Shown one piece after another: positions 21,601-34,709 of a stretch of 64,000 nt of DNA. The DNA comes from Blasia pusilla. Taxonomy: Eukaryota > Marchantiophyta > Marchantiopsida > Blasiales. Each line of letters begins with the position of its first letter. The stretch's first letter is position 1. The notes below the pieces were generated by a model, which saw nothing but the letters and a program-made list of their open reading frames with translations, was not told where the DNA came from and ran no database searches. Position numbers and translations under genes: made by a program. The DNA lies in NCBI GenBank assembly GCA_050084515.1, contig CM114271.1, positions 64,232,001-64,296,000 on the forward strand, given 5' to 3'.

Positions 21601-22344
21601 TCCCATGCATCATACATGAGGCCAACGTTGTATTAATGCCATGTATTATTCCCCATAGACAAACACAATGCATGACATGAAACTATAAAGGGAAATGAAG
21701 AATTGAATCAAAAGAGAGGAGAGAACCCATATGTAAGATAAGGTGATCTATTTCTAAGTCACTCAATACCACTAGAGAGAAGGACCCCCAATAAGAAGAA
21801 TATTAGACTCTTAGACTCCTATTTTTTCCTACTCTCTCATATAAAGGGAGGGAGGAGGAAATGGACCTAAGTAGAGAGGGTAAGAAAATTAGGAAACAGA
21901 ATATTGACAGGAAAGATAATCATGGAGATTGAACCAAAACCAATCTATGACGAAAGGGCCAAAAGATATACCCAGATAACATTTATTGGCTATACGTAAT
22001 AAATGGGATCCATACATGAAGATTGAAAAGGGAATTTCATTAATAAATTGAATTGAATTTATTTTTAAAACGTGGTTGCAGAGTGTGGAAAAGTGGCTCG
22101 GTATTAATGTAAATCGTAATTTCACGATTTCATAATTTTTAACGAAATTCATTCCGCAATTTTGAAATCACTAACACTTAAAAAGGAAAGACGAGTCACA
22201 TGAATATCGTCGTCGGAAGAAAAGAGGTACGTAACGAAAAAGATACTTCCTCTCTAGAAGAAACCAGGTTACCAGTAACCAGGGTGCTTGCGGCGAGCAC
22301 ACAGAGGTACTAGTAATTATCAGCAAGCCGACTCGTCTTGCCTC
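18634..22344. other. AT-rich intergenic region
   Basis: No supported gene. Short open frames carry no motif. One 'CACTACTAAAAAA' string near 21327 resembles a CACTA-type terminus, but no partner was found. Confidence 0.45.
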
Positions 22345-22352
22345 TATAAATA
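22345..22352 (+). promoter_or_regulatory. Possible TATA box
   Basis: TATAAATA in a pyrimidine-flanked context (CCTCTATAAATATTCACG), a good match to plant core promoters, at the edge where AT-rich DNA changes to GC-richer DNA. An ATG at 22372 opens only 20 codons and lies too close to the TATA to be the start of a normal leader. No downstream gene was identified. Confidence 0.35.
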
Positions 22353-24947
22353 TTCACGAGCAGTGACAGCGATGGCACAGCTCGCTTCCCCCGGTAGCTA
22401 TGGAGTCTTGGACACTAGGCAGCGCGCGAGCTGACAAACGACCTACCTCGCAACAGCATCCTAATTGTTTCCCCAGTGAATACGTGACTTTTGTACGAGA
22501 AAACGACATTCTCGGCCAGGCACCACCGGAACCGATGAAAAGGTAGGACGAATTGAATTCTTCACCGATGAAATGCACCGTAACTCGCACCTTCGCAGGT
22601 TAGCTTCGCCGAGCTATAGGTGCATCCAGACTCTTTAAAAAAAAGTCTGAGTCTCGTCTGAGTCTTCCTACCCGAATACCCCCCACACCCGCTCGTAGTG
22701 AGCCGTGTGAGCTATATGAACAGATGGATTCTCTCCGCTAATCACTCACTATCTTTAGACCACCCTGTCTGGGATTCTTGAGGCCTCTTTCTCTTGAGAT
22801 CTAGATACGACATAGTGCAGTATATACTGTATACATACATGTTGGACTCAGGCCCCTCAGAACTCGCTGGTGTTCACGCGCGGACTGGACCGACCACTGG
22901 ACCGACCGAGACTCCCGAGTCCCGAGTGGTGCCGGCTGGCTCGTCCTGTGCTTCCGACACACGACGGACCGCTCAGAGCACTAATGACGATGCCCCATGG
23001 GCGGGGCGTCCGACTCCGATAACCCCATACCGAAACTATTTATTTATTTCGGGGATAGCGTCTCATCGCCCCGACGAAAAATGCACATTACGCAACCGGT
23101 GCAACCCTACCCAACCAAACAATTCCCTGAAGTACTGTATTCCCGGAGAAAGAGATGCTGTAGAACCAAACGGTATAAAACATTCTCACGCCCCGACAAA
23201 TGATCGATCACGACACCCAAAAGAATTCTCGCAAATCGATCACCCCCACGCTATAAACTGAACGAACTTTGGACGGTCACATCATTCTCACCGCCCCAAA
23301 AATGCAGTTTACGACCCGCCAAATAGTTTCTCGAAGGAGATATGCTCACGGGAAAGAAGCTGGCTTTAGGTTTAGGCACTTGAGCGGGCAACTGCGGAGG
23401 TTTCATCCTAAGGGGAATCGCAGCGCAAGAGTTCATTGGGAGCGCCGGGGAAAGTACAGAAGCAAATGTAAAAAACTGCGGAAGGGAAGATGAAAGGGGA
23501 CTGAAAAGGATCCAAGCACCAAAGCATCCAGGCGCTCGGAGGTTGGTGAAGGGCTCAGCTCATTCGATTCAGTTTAGCTCACCACAGTTGAATTCACGCG
23601 GTCAGAGGTTGGTGAGGGCCCAGGTACTTCATTTCAATTCATGCCTTGGCACTCGGCTACTTCTGAATGCTGGGATCTCATTCCATTTGCTCCCTGCGGA
23701 TATGGGGGCGGTTGCAAGTTCGAGAAGTTGTGGCTTCTCTAGAAACCACGGTCCCACGATGCGCAGTTGGAACACCCAAAACACCTCACCGTAGTACCGT
23801 ACCATTCAGGAACGGGGCAGCCGACTGCGAGTCCGGGTGATCTAATCTAGAATTTCTCAAGTCGGGGATCGTGTTCACTCTTCGATGCGTTGTAAATCAT
23901 TCATTAGAATGTTCCTTCTGAATGCTTCAGAATCTCAGGTCCTTAATCCACTCCCGACCTCCCGATGTGTAGACTCAATCTGGGGACGGCACAATACCGA
24001 CTACGGTCCATCCGGTTGACGAATTCCTCCACTCGACGGCTGCACTTTCCCGCCAGATTTTCTCGCACTCACCTCCCCTCGCCTCGCCTTGCGTCACCGC
24101 ACCGGCCCTGACAAACCTCACCCTACCCCACTTCACCCCACCGCAACCCATGTGAGAGGCACAACCGCAATTCAGATTGTCGCCACTTTTCTGCATGAGA
24201 TCGTCACACCATTTACCCGATGGCCGAAGGTGCTGCACTGACTGACTCGAGGGCTCGTCCGGCTGTGTCCGTGGCCAGACTCCGAAAGCGCTAGGGGATT
24301 GATTCTTCGAAAAAACGCACGATGATTTATTTTCCTTCCCTCTGCTCAACCCCACGAGTGCACCATCCGCCTTTGCCCAATCAGTGTCTGGCTGCGCGAA
24401 GTTCTTCGCTGACTCTGATCCGAATCATCCGACTCCTTTGGCGAAGTACCGTTCAGATGAGAAGACTGGCTCCACCACCGCCGAGGCAAGCCATTCCCAT
24501 CATCCCCATCCCCAGGCGACAACTCCGTCATACCCGAGCTTTTTAGGCGAGGAATACGACCTTGAATTTCGGGTCCGGGATGAAAAGTACGTGAGATGCA
24601 TCACGTACTTGCTGCCTGCATCTATACTAGTAATAAGATGCCCTTGGCATGGAAAACTTCCTCCCAAGGATAAATTATCACTCAAACGAGAATTGGGGAC
24701 ACCCTTAGTATCTTAGGATAAGAAAGTGAATAGCCACATCCTGGAGTTGTTGGATGTTTATATCCTTTTCCTCATTGATTGAATTAAGAAGTGAAGTCAG
24801 GATATGAATGTGTGCATTCAAATGAAACTCACATTCCTTTGCTTTTTCGAGTTTGGAGATGATAATCTCATGAAGAAATAATGGTATGAAAAAGTGCGTG
24901 TGCTAATATGTTCCTTAAGAAGATGGGAGTGGTTAGAGTTAGATGCA
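22353..24947. other. GC-richer region without an identified gene
   Basis: Base composition resembles that around the GT23-like gene. Open frames at 22794-23261 (plus), 23975-24355 (minus) and 24384-24716 (plus) show no domain and no convincing splice structure. It may be gene flank or a decayed gene. Confidence 0.3.
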
Positions 24948-25451
24948 TGGTTGCACAAGAATGGACAAGTCCATTCCTAGGGTGGATATGGATGGATATT
25001 TCCGAGTAGTTCCCATTTTCACCTTGGAAGTGTGGACATGTCCAAGCATGTGGACTGCAAGAGGTGGGACCATGGTTGCAAGGAAACGGACATGTCCGTC
25101 TATGGGACGAACATATAAGGTTGTATATGAACAAGGTTTGTGTTCCCGGACATGTCCATTTCCGTGGACTTACATCCGTCCTTTAGAAGGACTTGTCTGT
25201 GTGGACTTTATCTCCCCCTTCTTTCTCATGATCTCATCCCCGCAACTTGCCTTCATGATCCGTACTTTCTCCCTCCTTCCACCTCCATTCCCTCCCTACT
25301 TATTGCCCCGCCTGCCCGTCTTTGCCCTACCTTCCACCATGAACTAAAAGTATGGGCCCCACTTTTTGCAATCCATGTCCGCGGACATGTCCAAACTTGT
25401 CCAACTATGTCCGTCCTAGGAACGGACTTTTACCACTTTTGTGCAACCATA
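24948..25451. repeat. Composite hAT-like MITE block
   Basis: The left part (24948-25131) and right part (25132-25451) both carry the GGACATGTCC-type motifs and terminal GGTTGCAC / GTGCAACC strings of a MITE family found at least eight times in this window. The right part is a near-complete short-type copy with the pyrimidine-rich centre. No clean target duplication could be read. Confidence 0.65.
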
Positions 25452-25625
25452 CAAACATGCCCAATAGGTTCCCCGCCCGGGTTTTTTGGTACCCTGGTGG
25501 GTAGGAACATGTGCAGGCTCAGAGTAAGGGAGGTGGGCACGAATCGGCGTGTATGTAGCCCACACCAATCCGCCCTAAGCTCGCACAAGGCCCACGACTA
25601 GGCTCGCCTTGCAGAACAATTTGGG

Positions 25626-26074
25626 CAAGGTTGCACGGAAACAGACAAGTCCCTCCTTGGGACAGACATGCCGGGCTCACACCCGAGCCCGCCCAAATCC
25701 CACCGTATAGACCCGGGCTGAAGGAGCCCGCACTTATTGTGTGGCCCACCACGACTCGTGGCAGGCTTGCAGGGCGGGCTTGATCCCCATTATGCGAGCT
25801 CAGGCCCGCATAGCCAGTGCAGGGCAGGCTTTAGGCCCGCAGGATTTGGTGACTTGAGCCCGCCCAATGGGCCTAATTGCAGGGCGGGCCAGCAACGGGT
25901 GCAGGCTCCATTCAGGGGCTCCCTCAGCCCGTGTCTACGTGACAGGCTCTTGGCGAGATCGCGTGCGGGCGGAAGGTACCTGGGCCCACACGGACATGTC
26001 CGTCCATTGGAAAAATATAAGTCCGCGGACATGGACATGTACATAGACAAGGATTTTGTCCATGTGCAACCTTG
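25626..26074 (+). mobile_element. hAT-like MITE, long type
   Basis: Starts CAAGGTTGCAC and ends GTGCAACCTTG (inverted ends). Flanked by AATTTGGG (25618-25625) and AATGTGGG (26075-26082), an 8-bp target duplication with one mismatch, the length used by hAT transposases. The inside is rich in GCCCGC/GGGCTC and holds GGACATGTCC near both ends. It has no coding capacity. Confidence 0.75.
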
Positions 26075-26184
26075 AATGTGGGCTAATGGAGCCTAGCCTA
26101 GGTTTACGTTGTAGGCAGGGCGGGTTCAAATGTGGGCCGCAGGTACTCTAGCCCACATATAAATGGATTTTTTTGGTGTGCAAC

Positions 26185-26450
26185 CTTAGGTAAGTTAGGT
26201 GGAGCCCACACTTATAGCTCATGATGGAAGGCTAGGCAAGGCACTGGCAGGGATGGGCGAGGCAATAAGGGAGGAGGGAGTGGAAGTGGGAAAAGGAAGA
26301 AACGGGAAAATGTGGAACATGGAGGCAAGTGGGGGGATGAAAAAGGAGGGGAGGTGGGGCCCATATGGAAAAGTTCTTCCATAGGGACGGATGTAAGTCC
26401 ATGGACATGGACTTGTCTGCGGACACAAACTTTGTCCATGTGCAACCTTG
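26185..26450 (-). repeat. hAT-like MITE, short type, inverted, left end truncated
   Basis: Read on the minus strand it starts CAAGGTTGCACATGG and continues through the CCATGGACTTACATCC and pyrimidine-rich sections shared with the copies at 34899 and 61089. The far terminus is missing. Confidence 0.65.
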
Positions 26451-27698
26451 GTTGGATGCAAGTACAAGTAGTTGATTACATAACTTGTCTCTCTTGTTGG
26501 TGGAAAAATAGACAACTCGACAAGTGCCTTGTGTGGATTCAGTTAGCCAACATGGTTGTGTTTTACAAGAAAAAGAGGGGTTAAAGTGTTAAACCCGTTT
26601 TTGTGCTCAGCCTATTGAAAATAATCGTCAATAGATTATGCAAGCAATAAAAGATCTATTGTGATAAGCATGAGTGAAGAAGGGGCCAACATAAAAATAT
26701 TCAAGGAATTAAAAAAAGAACTTAGGTAGAGATGATTGGAAAAAGTCACAAAATGAGAGGGTTGAATGACTCATTATGAAAATAATGTTAATTATGTGAG
26801 GAGTATATAAGTGTTATTCCAAAAAGGTATAATGGAAAATGGAAGGACAATTTGGACATGAAATTGTAAGAAAATGTGCAACTCCCTATGATGCAGAAAA
26901 TAAAGTCTGAAAAATCTGTTTTGCAGTCAAATAAAGTAGAGCAAAATTTCATTTGATGTTTATGCAACACTCCAAGAACAAGATCTATGTAGAATTTACA
27001 TAATACACTTATATTACATGTTGGTTGTGGTTAGTAAACACTAATAATTTTTTGCCCGTACAATGCACTCGGGGAGATGATTGAGAAGGAAAGGACTCAC
27101 ATGTGCAGTATGATAACATGGACGATGATAACGTGAAATAAGTGGACACATAGTGAATAAATTTTAATATTAAAAAAGAAAAAAAAAGAAAGCTAGATTT
27201 TCTTTCTCCATCTAATTTGGCTTAGGAAAAAATTCATATATTTTCATTTTGTAATTGTGGAAAAAATAATTTGTCCCTTTTCCAAACCCCGTCTTTCAAT
27301 AAGTAAAAGAAAGATAAGAAAAAATGAAGGAGAAAAATGAGAGAGATTTCATTAGGAAATGTTTTTTAATTAAATTTATTATAATGATCTATTTATAAAT
27401 AAAATTAACCTAATTATTAAAACCTTTCCCACTATTTTTTTTTCTTAGTATAGGGTAAATTTTTTTAAAAAAATTCCATGAACGGACTTCATAGAAAAAT
27501 TTGATAGGTATCATTCATTCATTGGTCTTCAAAGTGAGCTAACACTCTTAATAGTATGATAGCTGGAAGAAAAGTATGTTTTTTATGACTTGAAAATAAA
27601 TGAATTGTGTACAAAGTAACTCAAATTATAACTTGATTGGTTTACTTTTATTTTTATGACTTACCAAACCAAGATAGTCACATCTTTTTGATCACTTC

Positions 27699-28018
27699 CA
27701 TGGTTGCATAAAAGCAGATAAGTCCGTACCTAGGACGAACATATCCACGAACATGGATTATAAAAGGTGGGGCCTACACTTATAGTTTATGGTGGAAGGC
27801 ACGGCAAGGGCAGACGAGGCAACAAGGGCAGAGGGAGTGGAGGAGGGAGTAGGCAGGAAGAAGAAACCAAAAAGTTTGGATCATGAAGGGGCAAGTCGGG
27901 TAGGGGGTGAGAAAAAAGGGGGAATGGGGCCCACATGGAAAAGTCCTTCTATAAGATGGACGTAAGTCCATGGACATAGTCATCTCCGCGGATACGGACT
28001 TTGTCCACATGCAACGTT
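27699..28018 (-). mobile_element. hAT-like MITE, short type, inverted
   Basis: Ends GGTTGCAT / ATGCAAC lie in inverted order and the copy is flanked by ATCACTTC on both sides (27691-27698 and 28019-28026), an 8-bp target duplication. The inner sequence is the reverse complement of the copies at 34899 and 61089. Confidence 0.75.
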
Positions 28019-28625
28019 ATCACTTCTAGAGTAATTATGATTATGTAACTGAAAATAATTTATCGAGATCCATTCGTGTTACACATATCATGCGTATATA
28101 CATCATGATCATCATCCAAACAACTCATCACGTTGGAAACCACACTCAATCATGAAAACAATACATACACATGATCATGTGCTAAAAGGTCTTAAAAGAG
28201 AATGAGTTCTCCAAGTGTTTTTTCCTTAAGATATATTCTCTTCCTTTCTCCTAAGTTCTCACATTGGTGCTAACATGTACATATAGGCCATCAATCCTAA
28301 CCCTCAATAGTAGATCAAAAGGAAAATTCCAAAATGGGAAGTTAATAGTTCCTAAAATGAGGAACTTACCCAAAATGATAAGTTACTATAAATAGAACCA
28401 AATTGGCCTCATACTAGAGATATCCTATATAGTATATACACAGGTTCTACACCTTCCTAGCAATCATCCTCAACCTAAAAAAATAGAGATAATTAATATG
28501 TGTCTATGGATATTGCATATCTAAAGATGGTTCCTAAATGGAATGAATTCCCACTCTCGGACACTTCACGGTTAAATATGGAAAAAAAAATTCCTCTGAT
28601 ACTAGCTTATTCTAGATCTAGAGTA

Positions 28626-28626
<1 letters not shown>

Positions 28627-28695
<69 letters not shown>
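28627..28695. repeat. (CT)n microsatellite
   Basis: About 34 uninterrupted CT units. The Ser-Leu open frames across it are artefacts of the repeat. Confidence 0.97.
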
Positions 28696-28700
<5 letters not shown>

Positions 28701-31130
28701 TACTAATGTGTTAACACAAAATCAATGATTCTAGTAAGAGAATACTCCTATAAATACAATATCCGCTCACAAGTCCAAGTGGAATCACCAAAGGCAAAGC
28801 CATGGAAAGATGCCACAACGATCCATAAGACATCTAAAGGTGGAAAGTCTCTCCAAGATTGATACTCTAAACTCAACTAGGTGACTTAGACACATATGTT
28901 GCTTCCAAGCTAGCAAGTCACACCAACCTTGTGGAATTAAGAGAGTAAAATATCCCTCCATGGATGGATATAATATTGTCATATCTCTCTCTAAAAGTAT
29001 TATAAATCACTCTTGAGTAATCTTCTCTTCGATATTTGGACCACTCCGTATGGATCAAATTATGGAACTTTTTAATAAAGTTTAAATATGATCCTATGAT
29101 TAATTAACACTCATATCACAAGACTATAATTTTTTCAAGAATAATATCTTCATTTTGTTACCATCTCTTTTCATGCATAATGATGATCAAAATTATTAAG
29201 ACCAAGAAACCAAGAAAAAATGTGATGACCAACTTACCAAGGAATTTAACTATTTCATCAAGAAGTGCAACCAAGACCATCCCTCGAAAAAGTGAATAGT
29301 TATCACCAATATACAATATACCAAATTATCACCAAAATCTAAGGATTCTAACCTTCATCACTACTTTATCCCATTATTGGTAATACTAGTTAGAACCCAT
29401 GAGGGACCGCGCTATGCAAAGTCGTGTAATTTAATGTAATTATAAATATATAATATATATGCACCCGGGTTGGTAAGAAAATAGACGACACGTGTCATAA
29501 ATTCCTAACTCAAAAAGATATGTGTTGACCTTTAAAGCTCTCGCCATTTCACATACGCTCCTCAAACAATAGTATAGATGACTATGGGAAAGAAGAATTA
29601 TATAATATTCTCAATTTATTGATAGAAGATCATCATGGTCAAAAAATATTGATACATACATACATGCATGATGAATTTTTTTAATATATTTTTGAATTAT
29701 TTGTAAGCATCTTCTACCAAGCATGTTTTTAAAAGGATTTACATATGTGGATCCTTTCCTATATTTTCCTCTTGGAGCCTTGGTTAGGGTTTCAAGACCA
29801 CATGACACCAAAATTGAAAATCCTAGTTGTATGTATGCATAGTAGTTGATGTATGGGATTTTTTATTTTGAAATCTTCCTTGTAGATAAGAAAATACTCT
29901 CAATATTTTCTTATCATCTTAAAATCAAGTTAAAAAATTATAGTTTAATATCATGTTAGAGTCTTACATAGTTCATGTTCCTTCTTAAGATTTTGGGCCT
30001 AGTTTTCTTTTGTTTTCTTAGGAAATAAATTTTCTAGGGTTGTATTATCATTCCTCATTCAAATAGTTTTCATATTTTAAATGAATTTTTATAGATATAT
30101 TCAGTTAAGTTAAATTTTTCATCATTTTCACATTGAAGAAATATTTCAGAAAAAAATTTTAAATTTTAAATATTGGAGATTTTTAAATATTTCTTGAATA
30201 TCACATTTCCATTTTATTTTATTTTCATTTCAATAAATTATTCTTATCAGTTTTTTATATTAATGCAACTATTTTCATTTTTTGACACCATTGATCTAAT
30301 TTCATACCATATTTATTATTGAAACCATTCTAAATGTACACCATATATGTAGAAAGAGCAAGCAATAGTTAGCAGGCTCGTTTGATGACAAAAAAAAAAA
30401 ACATTCCACTTCCTTCTCATTTTGGGGAAAAAATAACACCCAAACTCCATCATTGGCTCACCTACATTCTAAGGTTGCACAAGGACAAAGTTCATGATAA
30501 GGACATACATGTCTATGCCGGGAATGTTTCCCACATTCCACTTTCTACACTTCCGCCAACTCATTTCCGTGTAATTTTCTTCTTAAAGGCTATTCTCATA
30601 TTTTCAAAAATGATTTGGCACAATTTAATCATATTCTTAGGAATAACTTCTCTTCTTATCCTTCTTAATATATTTGTAAGAATTCATCCTCTTGATACTC
30701 TTCTCCTCTTGTCATGAAGTAATATTTCAAGATTTGGTTTAAATATGCAATACAATTATATAAATTATCTCTACCCATATACTTCTCTTCTAAGTATCCT
30801 TACTATGATTTCGTGTCAATAGTGTAACCCCTTCAAGGTATTTGTTAGGATAAAGAGTTTGCTTCCCTGTCAAGAATCAATTTACTAGAGGTTGGCAACC
30901 TCAATTCAAACTCTCCCAACAACATTTGCTTTTGGAAACACCAAGATGCTTGTGATTACTTAAATGCTCTACACATGCAACATCTATGGAGAAGCTTCAA
31001 GTAATAAAATTTAACTTCTTCTATTCATAAATATCTTATATATATAACAATGCCTTCTTGGCTCAGAGATCTCCTCTTTTTACATTCGAAGGAAGACCCT
31101 TAACTACCTACATATTCCTACTTAACCCCT
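28696..31130. other. AT-rich intergenic region with one MITE fragment
   Basis: No gene was seen. A TAAGGTTGCACAAGGACAAAG string at 30470 marks the left end of another hAT-like MITE; its right end was not found. Sequence near 29390-29420 vaguely resembles a worn Helitron 3' end but lacks a clear hairpin. Confidence 0.4.
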
Positions 31131-32590
31131 CTACAACCTACTTCTCAATGAAGAGTCATATCTCTTCATAAGCCCTAATTTCTCTCCATGGCTGAGATTT
31201 CTTGTAAGTTTCACAAGCCATGCCAAAGAAGGGTTGGCTAATTGTTCCTTTAAGTGTTGATTCTCACCCACCAACGCACCTATGTAATGTATTTGTAATT
31301 TCTTCTCAAGCTTAGTGTTCTTTTCATTTGCAATAGCCAAATCAAAAGCCAATCTTTCCCTCCCTTGCTTTGCTTTCTTCAATGCCACTCTTAATGATTC
31401 TACTCTATCTACCAACATCTAGTTGCTTTCCACTAAAGTTTTGTGATTTTCTACAGCTCTAGCACTAAAGTCTACTACCACACCATCCCACTTATCCTCC
31501 AATTCAATACGCGCCATCTTTATCTTCCAAAGAGTAGGCTCGTCTTGAATATCCTAACTAAGTGACACCAAGGTAGCCACAAGAACCTGATCCGTATCAT
31601 CCAATTGGACCATTTCCATATCTTCATCTTCTTGCAGCGCTTGAGTGGATCGTCTTCTCCCCTTTTTGCTCTAACTCTTCATTGTAGAAGAAGATCTTGG
31701 AACCTCTTCTAGAATCTTTTTTGCTTCTTCCTCCTCTTTTGATACAATTTCCACCTCTTCATTCAAATAACTTTGCAATTCCACTTTTGACCCCCAACTC
31801 TTTGAATAGCCACAAATGAATGAGGTGTGTGCTCCCACATATGTAACTCGTGCATTCTTCTCCAGAAAATCAGTGAGTTGTTGTTGAATCGCCCTCAGAA
31901 TATACTATCTCCAATTCACAAGTGTTCCTTCCCAAGCCTCTTGAGACATGACATTGTTTCCATGCACTCTTTCACGGTTGCTAGATGAGAAAACAGATTA
32001 CAAAGCTTTCAAAAACACCTTGAAGTGTGCATCTCTTATACCCTCTATCTCATAGCCATTGACAGTCTTGTATTTCACTTGGTTTATGAAGAGAAAACCC
32101 AGTTGCTTGATTGTGGCTTGAGCCTTATAAACAATTTCTCTACCACTCACTTCATACACTTCTGCCCATAGCTCTACATTCCAAATTGTTGTTTGATAAC
32201 GTTCTTCATCTCTTCGTGGCGCAACTCCAATCTTGAAGTCCTTCAAGAGTTTAATACATGAAATCGTTCATTCACTCTCGAAAAGAGGGCGCATCCTAAC
32301 TCCTTAATCCTTTGCACCATCAAACTCCAATCCGTAGTGGTATGGATTTTCTTTGACACTAATCTCTATGCCATCTTAACTTTCTCGTTGCTCTCTCTTC
32401 CTTGGAAATTCTTTCTCTCAGCTCCTCTCAGGGTAAAATAATATCTATCGATTCCTGACGAGCCACTTTCTATTCATCGCCAATCTGGCTACGTATTCTG
32501 TTTTTATCTATAACGTTATGAATCATGTCGCTTCTTCTTTTTTGCTTCATGACACCAAAATACTAGTTGATGCTTCTCCCTAACGGTCCT
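31131..32590 (-). pseudogene. Degenerate coding relic with coiled-coil end, family unknown
   Basis: On the minus strand one frame can be followed from 32246 to 31131 with about five stops (at 32000, then about 31908, 31670, 31550 and 31420), and a frame-shifted upstream part from about 32590. Pieces include ELGCALFSRVNERFHVL, IWNVELWAEVYEVSGRE, IKQLGFLFINQVKYKTV and a Glu/Lys-rich segment, ending in a heptad-like coiled coil (residues such as LRVALKKAKQ and KNTKLEKKLQ). No intron is needed. It may be a retroelement gag-like ORF or a retrocopy; I do not recognise it. Confidence 0.5.
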
Positions 32591-34701
32591 TTCTGTAACT
32601 TTAATAGCTCTTCCTTGAAGTTCTTCAGAAGGCCTTATGAATTCTTCTCCATTTCTCCCTAAGTTCTTCCTAAAAACAATTTTTTTTCCAACAATCCTCC
32701 TCGTCTTTACTTACTAACTATTTTTGAAGTATAACAAGTTAGGATTATACAAGAAAAGAAAGAAGAATTGTGCCCCACAATCCCCACTTCCTCATTTGAA
32801 TTAAAAGAAAGAAGAATACAAAAGCCTTGGTTCCTATCTTTTCCTCCCTCTCCTTAACAACCTCTTAAGAGAATCTATTCCTTCTTTCATCCCTTGTCCT
32901 TTAAACCTCTTCATAACCACAAGTACTTTAATACTCATGTGATGTACTAGGCCAAAGGAACCCTCCCAAGCCCTCTAGAGATGATGCATCAAATTTTGTT
33001 CTTTAGCTTCTAGACAAAGGAGGGAATTAATTACATTAGTTCCATAATTACCCTTGTGATACAACCCATTCCATCTCCCTAAGTTTCATACACAACCCTC
33101 TTATCAAACTCATTCTCACTCCTTAAATTATTTGCACCTTTAATCCAAAATATAATGGAAAGGGTTCGTTCCTACCTTCTTCTTCTTTTTCTTTTTAATT
33201 TGTTTTATAAATAAGCTTTTTATAAAAAAAATTACGCTCCTCCCTTCCCCCTATTTCTTATTTTTTCTCTCCATGATCAATAGGCTATGGAAAAATATGG
33301 GGAGATGGATGCATACTCTTTTCCTTTCTCTTTTGGAATGGGGAGGGATTGATGGGCCCTCCTTGAATTTCCAAACCCTCCTCGAATATCCAAAGAGGGC
33401 CTACATATGTCTATCAATCTAGATAGAGGAAGGGACCACTTTTATCTCTATATCTCACTCTCTTATTGAACATTAAATGTATCTTTTAAATATTCCTCAC
33501 GAAGGTCTTAGTCTTCTTTGTTGAAAGTTCATGTCTCTAACATCTCCTTCCCTCTCATATTGAAAATTTAACACAAACATTTTTTTTCGTTGTGGAATGT
33601 TGCTGAAAATTTATCCCTTTCTTTCTTTTCCTCTCCTAAAGGAAATTCAACTTTATTTATCCTCTAAAGTATTATTTTGGTTAGCATCTAACATATATTT
33701 GGTCAGAACCAACATCCTAATATAGATTTTAAAGAAAAATCCAAAAATTGTACTTTAGAAAGTCATGAGAAATTTTTTCTATATTAATTTTTGTGACTCT
33801 TGTTGAAATTAGAAAACTAAATCCCACTTAGGTTTTACTATTTCACATTGAAGGTCCTAGTGCTAATAATATCAAATATTTTGATCTCATGCCCCATGAG
33901 ATCCAGCATGAGATGACATTGTGTGAAAATTAATTATATTAAATAACTTTCAAGAAATAACAGAGGAAAATTTGGATGAAAAAAATAGCTAAGAATATTT
34001 ACGGCCCTTACAAGGCTGAAAATGGTTGTCATTTTTTCCTCATCCAAGGAGTCTGTCCAACACATCATTTGACTTTGTGCGTTTGTCTCAACCTTACATC
34101 TTGATGTTGTATCTTGAGATATAATCTTTCTCTCGTGTTAACTACTTACATTTTAAACATAAGCTCGTGCATTTGATTTGGATCGTATCAATTAGTCTCA
34201 TGTTCATGTTGATATGTGTTTGGTGCACACTATTTTTTGTCCTTTTGCATGATTCAAAGTGTAATGTTTCCCTCACCATACGGGGTTGTGGCGACAAGTC
34301 TGATCAATTCCACACTTTGAAACAAATATAAATACCTTTGCTCCCTTCTTAATCTTCCTATCTTCATCCAAAACATATTTCTAACAAGTGTGGCCGCATG
34401 CTCATTTAAAGAAATCTAATTAGAATTTTCTTTTATATTAAAAAGAAATGGTGGTTAAAGAGTATTTTATGTTTAATGGCTTGTTCAAGACACAAGATAT
34501 AAGTTCATAAAAAATGAAAATAGTTTTAATTTTCTAATTTTAATCAAATAAATATAATATATATTTATGAATTCTATGAATTTTCATGATTTAAAAAAAC
34601 AAATTCCAATAAAATCTATTGGAGAATTTTTGTGAAACTAATTTTAAATATCTTAATAAAAACAATTGAAAATCTTAAGACCAACTTTAAGAAGCTAGAT
34701 T
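32591..34701. other. AT-rich intergenic region
   Basis: Many homopolymer runs and stops in all frames. Nothing recognisable. Confidence 0.45.
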
Positions 34702-34709
34702 GTACCATT

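Noticed and set aside
28500-28706. Frame with a long Ser-Leu run (similar ones at 42392-42749 and 56384-56593)
   Set aside because: Simple translation of CT/GA microsatellites.
29380-29430. Possible non-autonomous Helitron 3' end (ACTAGTTAGAACCC... complement)
   Set aside because: The CTAG-type end is present, but the GC-rich stretch does not form a clear hairpin and no 5' end was found.
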